Shown piece by piece: positions 6,566 to 8,755 of a DNA stretch of 8,755 bases. The stretch's first letter is position 1; every line of letters begins with the position of its first letter. The translations under genes were made by a program, and so were the position numbers. The stretch comes from CAMENZ01 sp041854955 (GTDB lineage: Bacteria; Bacillota; Clostridia; Peptostreptococcales; Anaerovoracaceae), in contig JBHADF010000036.1 of the NCBI GenBank assembly GCA_041854955.1, positions 1 to 8,755 on the forward strand. Reading direction: 5' to 3'. Under the pieces are notes generated by a model that was given only the letters and a program-made list of their open reading frames with translations, did not search any database and was not told the DNA's origin.

Positions 6566-7933
6566 TTATGAAAGGGAATGATGATTGAATTTATTCTGCT
6601 TCACTGTATACATCACCGTGAAGGCTGCTCCGGCGGAAATCCAGGAGGCTATATATATCCATACGATGGTTTCCATAGAGCTGTAGATGGGAAGTACGAA
6701 GAAAATACATACAACCCTGAGCAGACACACGGTTATGAGGGTGGTTATCATAGGCTTCAAGGTATCTCCGAAGCCGCAGCAGGCTCCTGTAAAGGATTCA
6801 GCCAAGGAGTAAAATACAAAGAAGGGTGTCATCATACCCATGTACTTAACCACCAAGGGAATTATAGCCGCTCTGTCAGCTTCTGATAAGAACCAACTTC
6901 CTATGGTTCCCGAGCCAAAGTATAGGACAGTGCTGACCACAGCAATAGCTATGAAGGACATTAGAGCCCCCAGCAGCACTCCTTGCTTTACCCGGGGCCG
7001 CTTATCGGCACCTATATTCTGAGAAACATAGGTTGTCAGAACCGGCGCCATGGAATCGGCTATAAGCCATATTATTAAGTTCATCTTTGCACATATACCC
7101 CAGGCGGCGATGCTGTCCGTACCCATTCTGTTTACGCTGGCCTGAACTATGGAATTGGCTATGGGGAAAAGGATAGATTGAAGAGCCAAGGGTATACCTG
7201 TGATGACCATGGTGGTCATATGCTCCGTGCAGAAGGTGGGACGAATTTTAGCCTCAAAATCAGGTATAGGCTTGAATTTTGAAAGCATACGGAAAACGAA
7301 CAGCATGCTGACGATTTGCGCTATTACAGTGGCTATGGCAGCACCCTTGACACCCATATGGAATACTCCCACCAGCAAAATATCGCCTATAATATTTAGC
7401 AATGCGCTGAAAATTAAGGCGTAAAGAGGCCGCTTTGAGTCGCCGAAGGCTCTGAGAATGCCTGCATTCATGCTGTACAGGACCATAGCCCAAAGACCGC
7501 CGAAGTAAATACGGCAGTAAGCCAGGGTTTGAGGATAGAGATTTTCGGGGACGGACATGATATCCAGCAGAGCAGGAGTTAAGAATACGCCGGCTAAAGA
7601 GCATAGGCAACCTAAAATCAAGGCCAGGGTATTGGCTGTACGAATAGAGCAGGCCAGGCCTTCACTGTTTTTTGCCCCGTAATACCTTGAAATTAGAATG
7701 GTAGCCCCCGCCGTAAGTCCGTTCATAAAGTTGATGGGGAATTTAAAAAGTATAAATACGGAATCTATAGCCGCCAGGCCTGTTTTTCCCGTAAACTGTC
7801 CTACGATGACAGCATCTGCGGTGGCGTAGAGCTGTTGAATCAGACTTCCCAGGATTATGGGGATGACAAAGGCGATTAAAGCCTTTGGAATGTTTCCGTT
7901 AGTCAGGGTCAAATCTTTTTTGATAAAAAACAC
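6566..7933 (-). CDS. MATE family multidrug/Na+ antiporter-type efflux transporter
   Basis: 455 residues, the normal size for a MATE protein with twelve membrane helices in two related halves. The first half shows LYATADAVIVGQF (35-47), FMNGLTAGATILISRYYGA, and the family hallmark RAFGDSKRP (161-169) followed by NIIGDILLVGVFHMGVKGAAIATVIAQ. The second half repeats the pattern, with GICAKMNLIIWLIADSMAPVLTTYVSQNIGA and GACCGFGDTLKPM. The family exports drugs, dyes or metabolites in exchange for Na+ or H+ at the cytoplasmic membrane; the substrate cannot be told from sequence. The only start near the ribosome binding site is GTG 7933. A TAG lies in frame 12 bases upstream and no ATG is in range. 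The site AAAAGGAG ends only one base before that GTG, which is unusually close. No promoter fits between the gene and the terminator directly upstream, so expression may rely on read-through. Function confident, exact start less so. Confidence 0.93.
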   Translation of the reverse strand: MFFIKKDLTLTNGNIPKALIAFVIPIILGSLIQQLYATADAVIVGQFTGKTGLAAIDSVFILFKFPINFMNGLTAGATILISRYYGAKNSEGLACSIRTANTLALILGCLCSLAGVFLTPALLDIMSVPENLYPQTLAYCRIYFGGLWAMVLYSMNAGILRAFGDSKRPLYALIFSALLNIIGDILLVGVFHMGVKGAAIATVIAQIVSMLFVFRMLSKFKPIPDFEAKIRPTFCTEHMTTMVITGIPLALQSILFPIANSIVQASVNRMGTDSIAAWGICAKMNLIIWLIADSMAPVLTTYVSQNIGADKRPRVKQGVLLGALMSFIAIAVVSTVLYFGSGTIGSWFLSEADRAAIIPLVVKYMGMMTPFFVFYSLAESFTGACCGFGDTLKPMITTLITVCLLRVVCIFFVLPIYSSMETIVWIYIASWISAGAAFTVMYTVKQNKFNHHSLS

Positions 7934-7934
7934 T

Positions 7935-7942
7935 CTCCTTTT
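7935..7942 (-). promoter_or_regulatory. Ribosome binding site of the MATE gene, abnormally close to the start
   Basis: AAAAGGAG on the - strand is followed by a single A and then GTG (7933-7931). Normal spacing is about 5-9 bases. The next in-frame alternatives are ATC 7924 (10 bases away, a rare initiator) and TTG 7912 (22 bases away). The site begins two bases after the T-run of the upstream terminator. Confidence 0.6.
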
Positions 7943-7944
7943 CT

Positions 7945-7987
7945 AAAAAAAACAGCAGGCGGAATTTTGTAAATTTTCCGACTGCTG
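7945..7987 (-). terminator. Intrinsic terminator directly upstream of the MATE gene (terminator or attenuator)
   Basis: On the - strand, CAGCAG (7987-7982) and CGGAA (7980-7976) pair with TTCCG (7964-7960) and CTGCTG (7958-7953), with one internal mismatch, and are followed by eight Ts (7952-7945). It ends two bases before the MATE ribosome binding site. This position is typical of an attenuator in a 5' leader, but it may simply end transcription of the small frame at 8018-8200. Confidence 0.85.
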
Positions 7988-8012
7988 CGAACGATTTTAC
8001 GCAATGCAATGA

Positions 8013-8028
8013 TTTCCTCATGAGGAAA
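8013..8028. repeat. Perfect 16-bp palindrome
   Basis: TTTCCTCATGAGGAAA reads identically on both strands. It contains the stop codon (TGA, - strand 8020-8018) of the small frame and lies about 25 bases upstream of the MATE-side terminator hairpin. It could be a protein-binding operator or a weak RNA hairpin (5-bp stem, 6-base loop). Confidence 0.6.
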
Positions 8029-8200
8029 GCTCTATAAAATCCTGCAGTTCTTCTGACTCATATCTCAAACGATAATTGCCGCTGCCTTCTCGGTATAAAC
8101 CAATGACTGACTTACGTCTACGCGACAAAATCTCGATATTCACAGCACCGTTTCGTGCGGGGACTTTAACCCCATTCTCTTTTAAGCCCGACAGCACCAT
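8018..8200 (-). CDS. Small hypothetical protein or leader reading frame upstream of the MATE gene
   Basis: 60 residues from ATG 8200; I do not recognise it. ATG 8200 is preferred because GGTGG (8211-8207) lies 6 bases before it and a promoter 36 bases upstream would give a leader of about 30 bases. Starting at ATG 8230 gives 70 residues, but that codon would sit at or near the transcription start without a ribosome binding site. The product is soluble and charged, with a basic SRRRKS in the middle and an acidic tail (YESEELQDFIELSS). There is no signal peptide, membrane helix or recognisable motif. Six of eight arginines in the 70-residue form use CGN codons, whereas ileS mostly uses AGA. The same stretch holds several hairpins, for example GGGG/CCCC around 8175-8160. 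It could therefore be noncoding leader RNA or a gene remnant. The terminator at 7945-7987 follows its stop. Confidence 0.35.
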   Translation of the reverse strand: MVLSGLKENGVKVPARNGAVNIEILSRRRKSVIGLYREGSGNYRLRYESEELQDFIELSS

Positions 8201-8232
8201 AAGATGCCACCGAAGCACAGGATGTTGCATAA

Positions 8233-8472
8233 ATGAGGATAACAGATAAGGGAGTTTTTGTCAACCGAGGAAAAGGGTTTAGGTTTTTAAAGCCTCCAAA
8301 GAAGCTTATCAAATATAACGCTGATGTACGAATTGTGAGTAATCAATTATTTGCATTTAAAATAGGAACCTTACTGGATATTATATTCTTTATAGCAGTA
8401 GATATTTACGATATGATTCAAAGAAAATATTTCAAAATCATAATGAAAAGAGTTAAAAAAATCAGCCAATGA
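8233..8472 (+). CDS. AT-rich hypothetical reading frame, possibly a gene remnant
   Basis: 79 codons, ATG 8233 to TGA 8470-8472; not recognised. The predicted product is basic (many Lys/Arg), with one hydrophobic stretch (GTLLDIIFFIAVDIYDMI, about residues 45-62) that could span a membrane, and a lysine-rich tail ending KRVKKISQ. Against a real gene: a stop codon directly precedes the ATG, there is no proper ribosome binding site, and the first 32 bases overlap the - strand promoter. For it: a clear + strand terminator begins 15 bases after the stop, so something transcribed on this strand ended here. It is visibly more AT-rich than the flanking housekeeping genes. The best guess is the tail of a decayed or transferred gene. 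If it is not coding, 8265-8486 is an unassigned AT-rich intergenic stretch. Confidence 0.25.
   Translation: MRITDKGVFVNRGKGFRFLKPPKKLIKYNADVRIVSNQLFAFKIGTLLDIIFFIAVDIYDMIQRKYFKIIMKRVKKISQ
8236..8264 (-). promoter_or_regulatory. Promoter reading toward the small frame and the MATE gene
   Basis: On the - strand, a perfect TTGACA (8264-8259), a 17-base spacer and TATCCT (8241-8236, four of six). Transcription would begin near 8229 and run through the small frame to the terminator ahead of the MATE gene. I saw no comparable promoter between here and MATE; a TAAAAT near 8001-7996 lacks a -35 partner. Confidence 0.6.
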
Positions 8473-8486
8473 TTTAGATATGAAGG

Positions 8487-8530
8487 GTGCAATATACTGA
8501 GCAAAGCTCAATTGGTGTATTGCACTTTTT
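8487..8530 (+). terminator. Intrinsic terminator
   Basis: An 11-bp stem, GTGCAATATAC (8487-8497) with GTGTATTGCAC (8515-8525), one U-G wobble, continues inward as GAGC/GCTC around AAA. It is followed by TTTTT (8526-8530) and further T-rich sequence. It insulates the cobalamin riboswitch transcript from anything upstream. Confidence 0.88.
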
Positions 8531-8548
8531 CTATTCTTTTGAAAAACA

Positions 8549-8578
8549 TTGACTTTTTCAAACACCTTATGGTAATAT
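8549..8578 (+). promoter_or_regulatory. Promoter of the cobalamin riboswitch transcript
   Basis: TTGACT (8549-8554), an 18-base spacer and TAATAT (8573-8578), with an extended -10 TG at 8570-8571. Transcription would begin near 8585, just before the riboswitch. An overlapping TATACT (8576-8581) is a better -10 by sequence but sits 21 bases from the -35. Confidence 0.6.
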
Positions 8579-8588
8579 ACTCTGGTAA

Positions 8589-8755
8589 AAGTTCATAAGT
8601 CGGCTACTATGCCGAAGAGGATGAGTTCGAGATAGTTCGAGTAAAAGGGAAGCCGGTGTGAACCCGGGACGATCCCGTCACTGTGATAGTCAGTCCGAAG
8701 CATTTTGCCACTGAGGATAAAAACTTGGGAAGGCGCTGAGGATGTTTACGCTTAA
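8589..8755 (+). promoter_or_regulatory. Cobalamin (adenosylcobalamin-type) riboswitch, 3' end outside window
   Basis: Conserved core elements are present in order. AAAAGGGAAGCCGGTGTGAA (8643-8662) is followed by CCCGGGACGATCCCGTCACTGTGA, then TGCCACTGAGG and TTGGGAAGGCG of the variable P6 region. A 5' hairpin is formed by TCGGC (8600-8604) and GCCGA (8611-8615). The window ends at ACGCTTAA, just where the closing B12 box (consensus starting AGTCAGGAGACC) is expected, so the element is cut, not defective. Family knowledge: binding of cobalamin represses the downstream gene, usually cobalamin or corrinoid uptake, biosynthesis, cobalt transport or a B12-independent isoenzyme. The controlled gene is not visible. 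Confidence 0.93.

Noticed and set aside
8001..8010. Tandem GCAAT repeat near the MATE leader
   Set aside because: Two five-base copies are too few to mean anything.
7945..8235. A known riboswitch class (guanidine-I, cobalamin, yybP-ykoY) or group II intron end upstream of MATE
   Set aside because: The conserved core motifs of these classes could not be found; only generic hairpins are visible.
8371..8565. A 64-codon - strand frame
   Set aside because: It runs through the + strand terminator and overlaps the riboswitch promoter, with no ribosome binding site or family features.
8624..8641. Direct repeat AGTTCGAG, two copies two bases apart
   Set aside because: Only two short copies inside the riboswitch 5' region; most likely chance or part of its peripheral stems, not a repeat array.

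Overview
This window is typical of a low-GC Gram-positive anaerobe (Bacillota, most likely class Clostridia). The evidence is the gene order rqcH-yicC-gmk-rpoZ, strong AAGGAGG-type ribosome binding sites, consensus SigA-type promoters, a T-box leader ahead of an aminoacyl-tRNA synthetase gene, intrinsic terminators, and a cobalamin riboswitch of the Firmicutes type. No species can be named from the sequence.

Left part (1-2982, + strand): the 3' two-thirds of rqcH (ribosome quality control) is followed by a promoter and a compact housekeeping unit. That unit is yicC (endoribonuclease family), gmk (guanylate kinase) and rpoZ (RNA polymerase omega), closed by a short terminator hairpin. The small remA gene that often lies between yicC and gmk in Firmicutes is not here.

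Centre (3013-6540): a strong promoter starts a T-box leader with an isoleucine AUC specifier, an antiterminator and a terminator. It controls ileS, a 1047-residue, eukaryote-like (type 2) isoleucyl-tRNA synthetase. Its HIGH signature is rearranged to G-I-H-H, the GXHH form reported to go with extreme mupirocin resistance. A long hairpin that probably works in both directions separates ileS from the convergent gene.

Right part (6566-8755): a MATE-family efflux transporter on the - strand. Its ribosome binding site directly follows an intrinsic terminator. Further upstream lie a small unrecognised reading frame, a perfect 16-bp palindrome and a good promoter, so this could be an attenuated leader controlling the transporter. 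Next come an AT-rich orphan reading frame with a clear + strand terminator, then a promoter and the first part of a cobalamin riboswitch. The window ends inside the riboswitch, and its target gene lies outside.

The left and centre parts are core translation, RNA and nucleotide metabolism genes. The roughly 820 bases from 7934 to 8755 are mostly regulatory or unassigned, and hold the least explained sequence of the window.
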